Origin: Opitutia bacterium UBA4506
Lineage (GTDB): Bacteria > Verrucomicrobiota > Verrucomicrobiia > Opitutales > Puniceicoccaceae
Length of the DNA stretch: 64,000 nucleotides
NCBI GenBank assembly: GCA_002388665.1
Contig: DGMY01000091.1
Span: 36,188-100,187 of the forward strand
Direction: 5' to 3'
Under the pieces are notes generated by a model. The model was not told where the DNA came from. It did no database searches and was given only the letters and a program-made list of their open reading frames with translations. Made by a program: the position numbers and the translations under genes. This document shows positions 12,101-19,389 of this stretch, piece after piece (within the stretch, counting starts at the first letter, position 1; the number at the start of each line of letters is the position of its first letter).

Positions 12101-12180
12101 TCGGGACGCTCTTTACGATCTTTGTGGTTCCGAGCCTCTATATGCTCATCGCTAAAGACCGCAAAGGGCAGAACGTTTGA
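9118..12180 (+). CDS. RND multidrug-type efflux pump (HAE1 family, AcrB/MexF-like)
   Basis: Inner-membrane proton-driven exporter that takes substrates from the periplasm or outer leaflet. 1020 residues, the usual length for HAE1 pumps. Visible: the family N-terminus MKFTDIFIRRPVLATVVSF, two large periplasmic loops (about 30-335 and 560-865), and 12 predicted membrane segments in two clusters. The TM4 motif VGLVVDDAIVVLENVERH carries the paired aspartates of proton relay. C-terminal TM11 region LIAKNGILIVEFANE is also typical. Coupled with the adaptor upstream (21-bp gap). Drug versus other export specificity is not readable. A 260-bp gap with no gene follows, up to a convergent gene. Confidence 0.96.
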   Translation: MKFTDIFIRRPVLATVVSFLILLLGLASIYRLNVRQFPQTDVSIVSVSTVYVGADAELVQGFITTPLERVIASAEGIEYMTSSSSSGISTISVHLQLNYDPIKALTQINSKINQVRNQLPPEAEEPVIDIQEAGSDIASMYIGFYSDELAGNEITDYLTRVVQPRLSAVSGVQKAEILGAQTFAMRIWLDPDLLAAYQLTAADVRQALASNNFLSAIGQTKSEYIQISITADTDLQDAEQFRKLIVREQNGTIVRLEDVADVVLGAENYDADVRFNQKGAVFMGIHVLPTANTLDVIAGVRDTLPVIEENLPGSLKLGIPYDSSKYISDAIDEIGFTLMETLSIVIVVIFLFIGSFRAVTIPVVVMPLSLIGAAFLMLVFGFTINLLTLLALVLSVGLVVDDAIVVLENVERHIRMGKSRFDAAIDGARELVGPIVAMTLTLAAVYVPIGFQGGLTGALFREFAFTLAGAVCVSGIVALTLTPMMCSKILPKEFKSTGFTARLERGFDRVRSLYGKMLASALRSRPVVNTMALLIVLLAYPFYFLSQKELAPPEDQGVIFSVMEGSPSGTLEQTLLYSTEVAKIYKTFPETESTFTISFPGSGVPGNPMAGFAGMVTVPWSERTRTTQEILPQVQGQLSGVAGLDVRAVTPSPLPGGSQFPVEFVITTTAEQRDILPIADALVKKANESGMFLFAFSDLKFDRPQIKIDIDRELAADLGLNMSDVGNNLGSAFGGGYVNRFSIDGWSYKVIPQVSRVSRLIPDQLTDLYFTATDGSVYPASTIISISEEVEPRQLNRFQQLNSATIQGSPMFGRTLDDALNYLEKEAAELFPKGQGFEIDYGGESRQLRKEQSSGSMILLFSILFIFLVLAAQFESFRDPFIILLGSVPLAITGSLLFTFIGFTSINIYSQIGLVTLVGLIAKNGILIVEFANELQRSGHSKLKAIQEASEIRLRPILMTTGATVFGHMPLVFVTGAGAASRNSIGITLVAGMAIGTLFTIFVVPSLYMLIAKDRKGQNV

Positions 12181-12208
12181 GTGTAAGCCCGGGCGGCCCT
12201 TAGCTCTC

Positions 12209-12222
12209 GGAGGCATGCCTCC
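12209..12222. repeat. 14-bp perfect palindrome in convergent interval
   Basis: GGAGGCATGCCTCC lies 28 bp after the RND pump stop, in a 260-bp interval between convergent genes. It could fold into a 5-bp stem with a CATG loop, but no T-run follows, so it is not called a terminator. The rest of the interval 12181-12440 shows no gene. Confidence 0.35.
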
Positions 12223-12440
12223 CATCGAATGCCTCTCGAAGCCGGACTGTGTTTTTCATGTCCCTGCCTGAGCCGCGAAGGAACGGTAGGTCCGGATGGA
12301 GACGCACGGGAGTGCTTTGAGTAGGAGACGTTCTCGAGTCGGTATCAGTGAACTCAACGACTTAAGCCGTCGAGGGAACCCATCCGAAGAGTCCGGGAAC
12401 TACTTCATCCCGCCTGGTTCGCTGGTGTACCCGAGATGGC

Positions 12441-13883
12441 CTACCAGGTATATTCGACGCTATAGGTGACTGTTTCTGTCTCTCCAGCGGCTACCGGGAC
12501 GATGAAATGGAGGGTCGTGGCATCGGTTTTTTCATAATCGATACTGGAAGAGAGGATCTTCCAGTTACTCCAGCGAAAGAGATGCTCGATCACTTTGACT
12601 TCCACATCCTCCTCGCTGCGGTTTCGGACCTCAATGGAGAAGGTCTCGCGGATCATGTCCTGGGTAGGGTGCTTGTAGAAAGAGTCCTGAGTACGTTCGG
12701 CAACGATATCGAAGGCATCGCCCAGATAGAGCCGTACGGTTTCATCCTTTGGAGTGTGATCGATCGTATTTTCACCGATGAATTCGATCTGGCCGTCGGT
12801 ATCTGCTCGGTAGAAGCGTACCGTTCCTGCGGGTAGTGGGATGCCAAGGTTGTTCTCTTCCGAATTCACGAAGGAGCGATAGATCTTCACCTTTCCAGAG
12901 CTGCCCGTTCCGAACTGGGGATTGGTTTGGGGTGACCGGGGGCCGTTCGAGTAGTAGTTTATCTCGAATCCGTCATAGAGGTACTCTTTGGTGGTCTCGA
13001 CGGGATCGGCGCGAACGAACTCCAGTTGCTTGGTCTCCTGGTCACGCATATCGATCTCGCCCGGCAGGGAGTACAAGTGAAACTCGTCGAATTTCTTTTC
13101 GGAAACCGCCTCCGGAGCGCCTTGAGCGGCAAAGGAGTCGGCAGTCACCATGGCTCTACTGCGAACCTGGTTCTTCTGAACGACCTTATTCACATTGCCG
13201 GCAATGAGTTTGATTCGGGTTTTTTCGAAATTCTTGCCGCTGAAGTTTTTGACCGACACCCAGCCGCTCATGGCGACCTCATCGCCCTTGTTGGGAAGGA
13301 CAAGATTGTAGTCGGCCTCCCAGGATAGTCCCCGGGTGAGGTAGCTTAGGTCGGCTTCGAGTGAAGCTGCCTCTGCTGTGTAGATCTTCCACGAAAGGGT
13401 GGGTTGGAGAATGGACCCGTCACCCAGGCTGGGAAAGACTGGCTGGCCGGGCAGGGTCATTTGTAGATTACCATCCACCTCGATGATCGGCTCGAGGAAT
13501 CCGGAGGATGACTGCGTCGGTGCGCGGACGATCTTGCCCTGAACGGAGACCTCGGAGTCGCCGATCACTCGGACGAACGAAATCGTTTCGCCCTCAAACA
13601 TCTGGAGCAGGCGCTGTTGATTGACGGGATCCCCGCGGTAGCTTTGTTCGAGTACTCGGAGGGGAATTTGGCCGGAGGGATCGCGAAGGACGACGGATTC
13701 CGGTTCGAGTTGGCTCGTTACGCCACTGTAGGAGAACTCTTGAGTTCCCTTGGAGAGGTCCATCGAAATCTGGTCGCGGACAACGGCGAAATTCTGATTG
13801 TAAATGGTCAAACCCGTTTGAGCTGCGAGGGAGCAAACTCCGGTGAAACCGACGAGGAGAGCGAGAAGAGGTTTTCGTTTCAT
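12441..13883 (-). CDS. DUF4139 domain-containing exported protein
   Basis: 480 residues from the ATG at 13883; a TTG 24 bases upstream would add eight residues before the signal peptide and is less likely. The N-terminus MKRKPLLALLVGFTGVCSLAAQ is a signal peptide. The mature protein begins with LTIYNQNFAVVRDQ, the characteristic opening of DUF4139 proteins, then a long beta-rich region with RGLSWEADYNLVL, ending in a beta-strand-rich C-terminus. No catalytic motif is evident and the family function is not established. It is divergent from surE (148 bp between starts) and convergent with the RND pump. Likely periplasmic or outer-membrane associated. Confidence 0.85.
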   Translation of the reverse strand: MKRKPLLALLVGFTGVCSLAAQTGLTIYNQNFAVVRDQISMDLSKGTQEFSYSGVTSQLEPESVVLRDPSGQIPLRVLEQSYRGDPVNQQRLLQMFEGETISFVRVIGDSEVSVQGKIVRAPTQSSSGFLEPIIEVDGNLQMTLPGQPVFPSLGDGSILQPTLSWKIYTAEAASLEADLSYLTRGLSWEADYNLVLPNKGDEVAMSGWVSVKNFSGKNFEKTRIKLIAGNVNKVVQKNQVRSRAMVTADSFAAQGAPEAVSEKKFDEFHLYSLPGEIDMRDQETKQLEFVRADPVETTKEYLYDGFEINYYSNGPRSPQTNPQFGTGSSGKVKIYRSFVNSEENNLGIPLPAGTVRFYRADTDGQIEFIGENTIDHTPKDETVRLYLGDAFDIVAERTQDSFYKHPTQDMIRETFSIEVRNRSEEDVEVKVIEHLFRWSNWKILSSSIDYEKTDATTLHFIVPVAAGETETVTYSVEYTW

Positions 13884-14031
13884 GTGAAGGTGGGAAGGGA
13901 AAAACAAGTGCGGAGAGAAATCGGGTGGATCCTATACTTCGCCGGTTCGCATAGCCAATGGAATTCTAAGGAAAATGGGATTCTCCTCTGTTCGCTTGCG
14001 CGGGCGGTGGGGATGCGGTATCTGGATGAGG

Positions 14032-14805
14032 ATGGGAAAAAAGGAAGTTCTGGTGACGAACGATGACGGGTTTGACTCGTTTTTTCTGCGCGTTCTCGTA
14101 GATCGCTTGCTCGAAGAGTTTGAGGTGACTGTGGTCGCCCCGGATGGTGAGCAGAGCTGGATCGGGCGGGGCATCTCCCGCCGGGGTGCGATTGACTGCC
14201 GTGAGGATGATGCCTTGGGCTGTCGGGGATGGCGTATTGCGGGTACCCCTACCGATTGCGTAAACATTGCCCTGGAACATCTTTTGGATAAACCGCCGGC
14301 GGCCGTGGTCTCAGGAATCAATCTCGGGTTTAACACTACCGTTCCATTGGTCTTGAGCTCAGGGACAGTTGCGGGAGCGTTGGAAGGGTCCTTTAACGGG
14401 ATTCCGTCGATCGCCTTGAGCAAGATCATTCCCAAAGAGATTTTTGAAGAAGTGCGAATCGCAAAAGGTTTTGTCGAAGGTGACTTCTTCGAGAGCCTTG
14501 AGAATTCTGCTGCACATGCGCGCGACATGGTGGGGCAGCTCGTTCGGGGAAAGTGGGCCTGCCGTCAAGGATTGGTCCATAACATTAATTTCCCAGTGGG
14601 GGTGACCGCATCGACTCCGGTCCAGCGAACCGTCCCCGTGAACATGAAGATGGCGGGATTGTTCGAGCGCCAGGGAGACCAGTTTGTCTTTCGTTATCGG
14701 GAGGGGATCTTGCCGGATGATCGCCCCGGAACCGATGTAGCAGCGTTGGAGGAGGGAGAGATCTCCCACTCGATCATCGATTTTACGCAGATTGGAGTAA
14801 TCTAA
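14032..14805 (+). CDS. surE: 5'/3'-nucleotidase SurE
   Basis: Metal-dependent nucleoside monophosphate phosphatase of the SurE survival-protein family, cytoplasmic. 257 residues from the ATG at 14032, chosen because the protein then begins MGKKEVLVTNDDG, the family start; an upstream in-frame ATG at 13975 would add 19 residues of unrelated basic sequence. Metal and phosphate ligands are visible: NDD (10-12), the Ser of GEQSWIGRG, and the Asn of VSGINLG. GTPTDCVNIAL and SGTVAGALEGSFNGIPSIALS are also standard. A purine-rich GGATGAGG directly precedes the start. It is followed by a hairpin at 14827-14854 and then lpdA. Confidence 0.94.
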   Translation: MGKKEVLVTNDDGFDSFFLRVLVDRLLEEFEVTVVAPDGEQSWIGRGISRRGAIDCREDDALGCRGWRIAGTPTDCVNIALEHLLDKPPAAVVSGINLGFNTTVPLVLSSGTVAGALEGSFNGIPSIALSKIIPKEIFEEVRIAKGFVEGDFFESLENSAAHARDMVGQLVRGKWACRQGLVHNINFPVGVTASTPVQRTVPVNMKMAGLFERQGDQFVFRYREGILPDDRPGTDVAALEEGEISHSIIDFTQIGVI

Positions 14806-14826
14806 GCGGGCGAGAGTGTGTTTGCC

Positions 14827-14855
14827 ATCCTTCCTCGAATGGGGGAAGGATTTTA
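14827..14855 (+). terminator. probable intrinsic terminator after surE
   Basis: 8-bp perfect stem ATCCTTCC / GGAAGGAT (14827-14834 and 14844-14851) with a 9-nt loop, followed by TTTA. The T-run is short, so termination may be partial. Confidence 0.5.
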
Positions 14856-14923
14856 CGGTAGAAACTTTGAGGGGAAGTGGGAGGAGGATTGACCCCAGAG
14901 GGCTTTCCGATTGATCTATAGGG

Positions 14924-16324
14924 ATGTCCGATTCCTCTTTTGATCTCATTGTGCTCGGTGCTGGACCCGGTGGATATGTGTGTGCTCTTCGCGCCGCCCA
15001 ACTCGGTTTTACCGTAGCGCTGGTCGATAAGCGCGGTACCTTGGGGGGAACCTGCCTCAATGTGGGATGCATTCCAAGTAAAGCCCTTCTTCACTCGACC
15101 GAGGTGCTTACAGCGGCTCGTGATCACGGCAAGAAGCACGGGATCACGGGTGACATTCAGGTGGACCTGGGTGCTCTGATGAAGAACAAGGATTCGGTCG
15201 TCAAGAAGCTGGTTGGCGGGGTCGCACAGCTGGTCAAAGCACGGAAGATTCAAGTGTTTCAAGGTACGGCTTCTTTCTCGGGCAAGAATACCATTTCGGT
15301 ATCCGGTGAGAAAGATGCTGAAATTTCGGGCAAGAACATTGTGATCGCGACCGGGTCGAAATCGGTCGAGCTGCCGTTTCTTCCTTTTGATGGGGAGAAG
15401 ATCATCAGCAGTGACGAAGGTATCGCCCTGGCCGAGATTCCAGAAAAGATGGTGGTCGTCGGTGCGGGAGCGATCGGTCTCGAGCTCGGCACGGTCTGGC
15501 AGCGCCTCGGTGCACAGGTCGATGTGGTGGAGTTCTTGCCAAAAATCGCCCCCACTTACGATGAAGAGGTCAGCAAGTTGGCCGAGCGGATTTTGAAAAA
15601 GCAGGGGCTCACTTTCCATAAGTCCACCAAGGTGACGGGATCGCATGAGGGCAAGAACGGGAAGATCGTTCTCGAAGCCGAAGGTTCCAAGGGAAAGGTC
15701 GAGTTTGAAGCCGACAAGGTACTTGTGGCTGTGGGTCGGATTCCTGTGACCGAAGGATTGAAATTGGAAGAAGCCGGGATCGAAACAGACGATCGGGGCC
15801 GCGTGAAGGTGGACAAGAACTTTGCGACCAATGTGGATGGCGTCTATGCCATTGGGGATGTGATCCAGGGTCCGATGCTCGCCCACAAGGCAGAGGAAGA
15901 GGGCGTGGCTCTCGCCGAGAATCTTGCGGGTAAAGCGGGTCATGTGAACTACGGGGTGATTCCTGCTGTCATTTATACGGATCCTGAAATCGCTTCGGTT
16001 GGAATTACTGCTGAAGAAGCCAAGGACCAAGGTATTGAAATCAATACCGGAAAATTTCCCTTGGTAGCCAACGGTCGAGCTTTGGCAACTGATGCGACCG
16101 ATGGAGTGGTGATTGTCCACGCCGATGCAAAGTCGGACCGGGTGGTCGGGATCCAAATTGTCGCCCGCAATGCTTCAGAACTCATTGCCGCTGCGGTTGC
16201 CCATATGGAGTATGGTGGCAGCGCCGAGGATATCGCCAGAACAGTTCACGCACACCCCACTTTGTCCGAAGCACTGAAGGAAGCGGCACTCGCCGTGGAT
16301 AAGCGTGCTTTGCACTCCATGTGA
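14924..16324 (+). CDS. lpdA: dihydrolipoyl dehydrogenase
   Basis: FAD-dependent E3 component of 2-oxoacid dehydrogenase and glycine cleavage complexes; reoxidises dihydrolipoamide with NAD+. 466 residues, standard. Visible: N-terminal FAD Rossmann motif GAGPGGYVCALRAAQLG, redox-active disulfide GGTCLNVGCIPSK (C44, C49), NAD-binding GAGAIGLELG, second FAD motif YAIGDVIQGPMLAHKAEEEG, and the C-terminal HAHPTLSEALKEAA with the catalytic His-Glu pair. No E1 or E2 gene is adjacent. Its stop codon overlaps the start of the next gene by 4 bases. Confidence 0.96.
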   Translation: MSDSSFDLIVLGAGPGGYVCALRAAQLGFTVALVDKRGTLGGTCLNVGCIPSKALLHSTEVLTAARDHGKKHGITGDIQVDLGALMKNKDSVVKKLVGGVAQLVKARKIQVFQGTASFSGKNTISVSGEKDAEISGKNIVIATGSKSVELPFLPFDGEKIISSDEGIALAEIPEKMVVVGAGAIGLELGTVWQRLGAQVDVVEFLPKIAPTYDEEVSKLAERILKKQGLTFHKSTKVTGSHEGKNGKIVLEAEGSKGKVEFEADKVLVAVGRIPVTEGLKLEEAGIETDDRGRVKVDKNFATNVDGVYAIGDVIQGPMLAHKAEEEGVALAENLAGKAGHVNYGVIPAVIYTDPEIASVGITAEEAKDQGIEINTGKFPLVANGRALATDATDGVVIVHADAKSDRVVGIQIVARNASELIAAAVAHMEYGGSAEDIARTVHAHPTLSEALKEAALAVDKRALHSM

Positions 16325-18117
16325 TCTCAACTACAGACAGTTCCTCGCGGCGCCGGAAGGGCGTATTCTCCCGTTTAGGGGCGGTGGCACTGTTTCTGTT
16401 TTTGGCGTTCTCTGCGAGGGGAGAACAGGGGGCGAAGGTCCTTTCAGCCTATGTGCCATCCTGGGCGCTCGATACGATTGATCAGAGTGTTCCGGTTGAA
16501 AGTGAACTGACCCATGTGATCTACGCGTTTGCCAAGCCGGTATTTGTTCCGGGGTCAGGTGCTGTGCGCCTCGAGTTAAACTTCTCCGGGAATGGAGTAG
16601 AGGGCGGTACCGCCAACTTGGCCTTTGAGCAATTTTTGTCACTGGGTGGCGATTCACCGTCGCTTCGACGGATGATTTCTGTCGGTGGATGGGGCCTTTC
16701 TGAGGATTTTCCCGATATCGCAGGTTCTGAGAAGGCGCGCCGTTCTTTTGCGATTGCGGTGACCCAATTTATTCGGGAACAGGGGTTGGACGGACTCGAT
16801 ATCGATTGGGAATTTCCGGTATCTGGAGGTGCTGGCAATCAGCGCCACCGGCCGGAGGACAAAGAAAACTTTGTGGCGCTCGTGAAAGAGATCCGGGAGG
16901 TATGGAAGGGAGTTACGGGGGCGCGAGGCGAGCCGCTGGTACTGTCTGTCGCCGTTCACGGTGGTTATTCTACTCTGCAAGAGCGTTATGACCTGGCTGC
17001 GCTGGCTGAGTCCGTCGATTGGTTCCACTTGATGGCCTACGATTATGCGGGTTCATGGTCCCAGTTTACGGGGCATTTTTCGCCGCTTTATGGGGAGGGA
17101 GATCCGATTTATCGGCAGCACAGCGCTGCGGGTGCGGTTGCCGCTATGGAGCGCTCCGGTGTCTCGTCCGATAAGATTGTCTTGGGCCTCGGCTTAGGCG
17201 GAGTTCGGTTTGAAGAGGTTTTTCCGAAGGGTGCTCGGTGGATTGGTGTGGCCTTTGTCTCGACTGACAATGAGGCCCGCGCCCAATCCTGGAACGATTT
17301 TCGCAATCTGGAACCCTCCGTTCGCTACCCTGCGGAATCGGAGAGCCAATGGAAAATGAGGTGGGATAGCCAGGCGAAAGCGACCTACTGGACGTTGTCC
17401 GACTCGAAGGTGTTGATCAGTTCCGAGTCCGTTCGTTCGGCGACAATCAAAGCGCAGTTTGTACAGAATAAGAATTTGCGGGGAGTGATGGTGTGGTCTC
17501 TGGATAAGGATACCGACGAGTTGTTGTTGATCCATACCGTGAGCGAGGTTTTGGGCATCGTCGCGGGAGAGGGGTCGACGAGTCCACCCGAGGCCGTCGT
17601 ATCCACGGATGCCGGGGTTCGACCAGTGGTGCCTTCACCCACATCGATTCCGGCCGCCGCCCCTGTCGAGCCGTCGGAAGAGGAGAACTCCGTGGAAAGA
17701 TTGTCCTTCGAGGAGCTCATGCAACAGATTCAGTTGCCCCGGGCTGAAAGCCCTCAGCCGGCCAAAGCCCCAGTACCCGAAGAGGCTGCTACCGTAGAGC
17801 CAGCCGAAAGCGAGCCGGCCCTAGAGGTGGGCGAGGCGAGTCATTCGGCCGTGGCGGAATCTCCGGCGCCTGCGGAAGAGGCAGCAGCCGATGAGGAGTC
17901 AGTTGAGAAGATGTCGTTCGAGGAGTTGATGCGACAGATCCAATTGCCGCGACCTGAGCCCCAACCCGAGACCACGGCGGTCTCAGAAGAGGAAGCGGCG
18001 GAGTCGGAAGAGGCGGCGCCCGAGGAAGACGAAGCCGAAGCAGAGGCTGACGATACCGAGCCGTCTACCCCCGAAAATTCGTCGTCCGGCAAGCGGAACA
18101 ATTGGCGGGAGCGTTAG
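16321..18117 (+). CDS. exported glycoside hydrolase family 18 protein with acidic repeat-bearing tail
   Basis: 598 residues from a GTG that overlaps the lpdA stop (GTGA). An N-terminal basic stretch and hydrophobic segment (about 14-34) form a signal peptide or anchor. The GH18 TIM barrel (about 38-410) shows the catalytic signature DGLDIDWEFP with Glu164 as the acid, plus LMAYDYAGSWS and a terminal MVWSLDKD strand. Substrate is likely chitin or another N-acetylhexosamine glycan, such as peptidoglycan. The last 180 residues are Ala/Glu/Pro-rich and disordered and contain two near-identical 18-residue segments (457-474 and 527-544) of pattern SVE[RK][LM]SFEELM[QR]QIQLPR. Coupling with lpdA is odd functionally. 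Confidence 0.88.
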   Translation: MISTTDSSSRRRKGVFSRLGAVALFLFLAFSARGEQGAKVLSAYVPSWALDTIDQSVPVESELTHVIYAFAKPVFVPGSGAVRLELNFSGNGVEGGTANLAFEQFLSLGGDSPSLRRMISVGGWGLSEDFPDIAGSEKARRSFAIAVTQFIREQGLDGLDIDWEFPVSGGAGNQRHRPEDKENFVALVKEIREVWKGVTGARGEPLVLSVAVHGGYSTLQERYDLAALAESVDWFHLMAYDYAGSWSQFTGHFSPLYGEGDPIYRQHSAAGAVAAMERSGVSSDKIVLGLGLGGVRFEEVFPKGARWIGVAFVSTDNEARAQSWNDFRNLEPSVRYPAESESQWKMRWDSQAKATYWTLSDSKVLISSESVRSATIKAQFVQNKNLRGVMVWSLDKDTDELLLIHTVSEVLGIVAGEGSTSPPEAVVSTDAGVRPVVPSPTSIPAAAPVEPSEEENSVERLSFEELMQQIQLPRAESPQPAKAPVPEEAATVEPAESEPALEVGEASHSAVAESPAPAEEAAADEESVEKMSFEELMRQIQLPRPEPQPETTAVSEEEAAESEEAAPEEDEAEAEADDTEPSTPENSSSGKRNNWRER

Positions 18118-18127
18118 AGGATACCCG

Positions 18128-18141
18128 CCCGAGTACTCGGG
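18128..18141. repeat. 14-bp perfect palindrome between convergent genes
   Basis: CCCGAGTACTCGGG sits 10 bp after the GH18 stop, in the 51-bp interval before the end of the convergent minus-strand gene. A CTCTTTTTCT tract follows about 20 bp on. It may help terminate the GH18 transcript, but the distance to the T-run is too large for a textbook intrinsic terminator. Confidence 0.35.
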
Positions 18142-18168
18142 GTCGGTCCGCTCGGCGAAACTCTTTTT

Positions 18169-19248
18169 CTATTCTGCCATCAAGAGAGGCAAAAGTTTCA
18201 TCCCGTGATGGGTCTCTGGCTTGCTCTTTTGTCCGAGTGTGACGAAGGCCACCGCAGTGACATCAGTGACGCGGTTGTAGAGAATGATTCCTTGGTAACC
18301 GCCGAAATTTGGATTTTGCATCAGCCAGTCTCCCGAAACGCCAATCCCCATGCCGTAGTAACGTTCCTTTGTATTCCCGCCTTTGCCGATAGTGTCGGGA
18401 GCGGTCATCTCTTTGAGAGACTCTGCTGAAATCAGCGAGGCCGAACCGATGGAGCGGATGATTGTGGCGACGTCATTGAGTGGTGCGGCAATCGAGCCGG
18501 AGTAGGAAGTCCAGGAGGGATTCCAGAACGTGGAGTCCTCGAACATTCCCCGCTCGGTCGTGTAGCCGTGGAGGAGTGGTGCGTGTAGTTCCGGCCCTTC
18601 GGTATAAACGGTATCCGCCAAGTGGAGAGGGGCGAAGACGCGTTGCTCCATCAGTTGAGGGACGGTTTTGCCGTGGATTTGCTCAAGGATTATCCCGAGC
18701 ATGACGAAGGTGGTGTGGGAATAGTTCCAGTCCGTCCCTGGTTCATAGAGTATTCCTTTGCTCAGCCCATATTCGATCAGTTCTTCGGGGGTGAAGTAGC
18801 GGAAAGGGTCCTTGTCGAGTGCGTCAATAAAGTCTTGGTTGGGCACGTAATCCCCATACCCGGAAGTGCAGTTCGCCAGCATGCGCAGGGTCACTTTGTC
18901 GGCATTTGGCAGCTTGGGTATCCACTTGTTGATCGGATCGTCGAGAGAAACCAGACCCTCTTCAACGCTCTGTAGAAGAATGGCGGTGAGGGAGGTCAGG
19001 CAGATCCCTCCCGCGCGGAACTTCATGGACAAATCGGCGGGAACGCCCGGCATCGAAATCCCAAAGGCCTCCTGGTACTTCGACTCTCCTTTGTGCCAGA
19101 TCCCCACGACCATCGAGGTGAGGTCATACTCCTCCCGAAAATTTTCCAGTTCAACCTGAAGCTGCGTCTTCTGCAGTTCGTGGGCGTCGGTGGTGACGGG
19201 AACGGCAACCGTGGTGATTGCCGCGAGAAGGAAATGACCCAGTTTCAT
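18169..19248 (-). CDS. exported beta-lactamase/PBP-fold protein lacking the catalytic Ser and Lys
   Basis: 359 residues with a signal peptide (about 1-22, ending TDAHE). The overall pattern is the class C beta-lactamase/serine hydrolase family: VSLDDPINKWIPKLP, TLRMLANCTSGYGDY, YEPGTDWNYSHTTFVMLGIILEQIHGK. The family active site FRxGSxTK reads FRAGGICL here: Ser81 position is Gly and Lys84 position is Leu. The second motif YSN reads YSH, and the C-terminal HTG-type motif is absent (GGYQGIILYN). Hydrolysis by the family mechanism is therefore unlikely. The frame is intact with no stop, so it appears to be a retained pseudoenzyme, perhaps a ligand-binding protein, rather than a decayed gene. 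Confidence 0.85.
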   Translation of the reverse strand: MKLGHFLLAAITTVAVPVTTDAHELQKTQLQVELENFREEYDLTSMVVGIWHKGESKYQEAFGISMPGVPADLSMKFRAGGICLTSLTAILLQSVEEGLVSLDDPINKWIPKLPNADKVTLRMLANCTSGYGDYVPNQDFIDALDKDPFRYFTPEELIEYGLSKGILYEPGTDWNYSHTTFVMLGIILEQIHGKTVPQLMEQRVFAPLHLADTVYTEGPELHAPLLHGYTTERGMFEDSTFWNPSWTSYSGSIAAPLNDVATIIRSIGSASLISAESLKEMTAPDTIGKGGNTKERYYGMGIGVSGDWLMQNPNFGGYQGIILYNRVTDVTAVAFVTLGQKSKPETHHGMKLLPLLMAE

Positions 19249-19389
19249 ACCGCGAAAGAATCGCTATTCTGCTTGGGATGGCAAGAAAACTAGGAATCTG
19301 CATCAGACCTGCTTACTGATTTTTGGTCACATTCTAATTCCAACGGTTGTAATCGTCAGAAATCCATTTCACTCTCACCAGTTTTTCAA

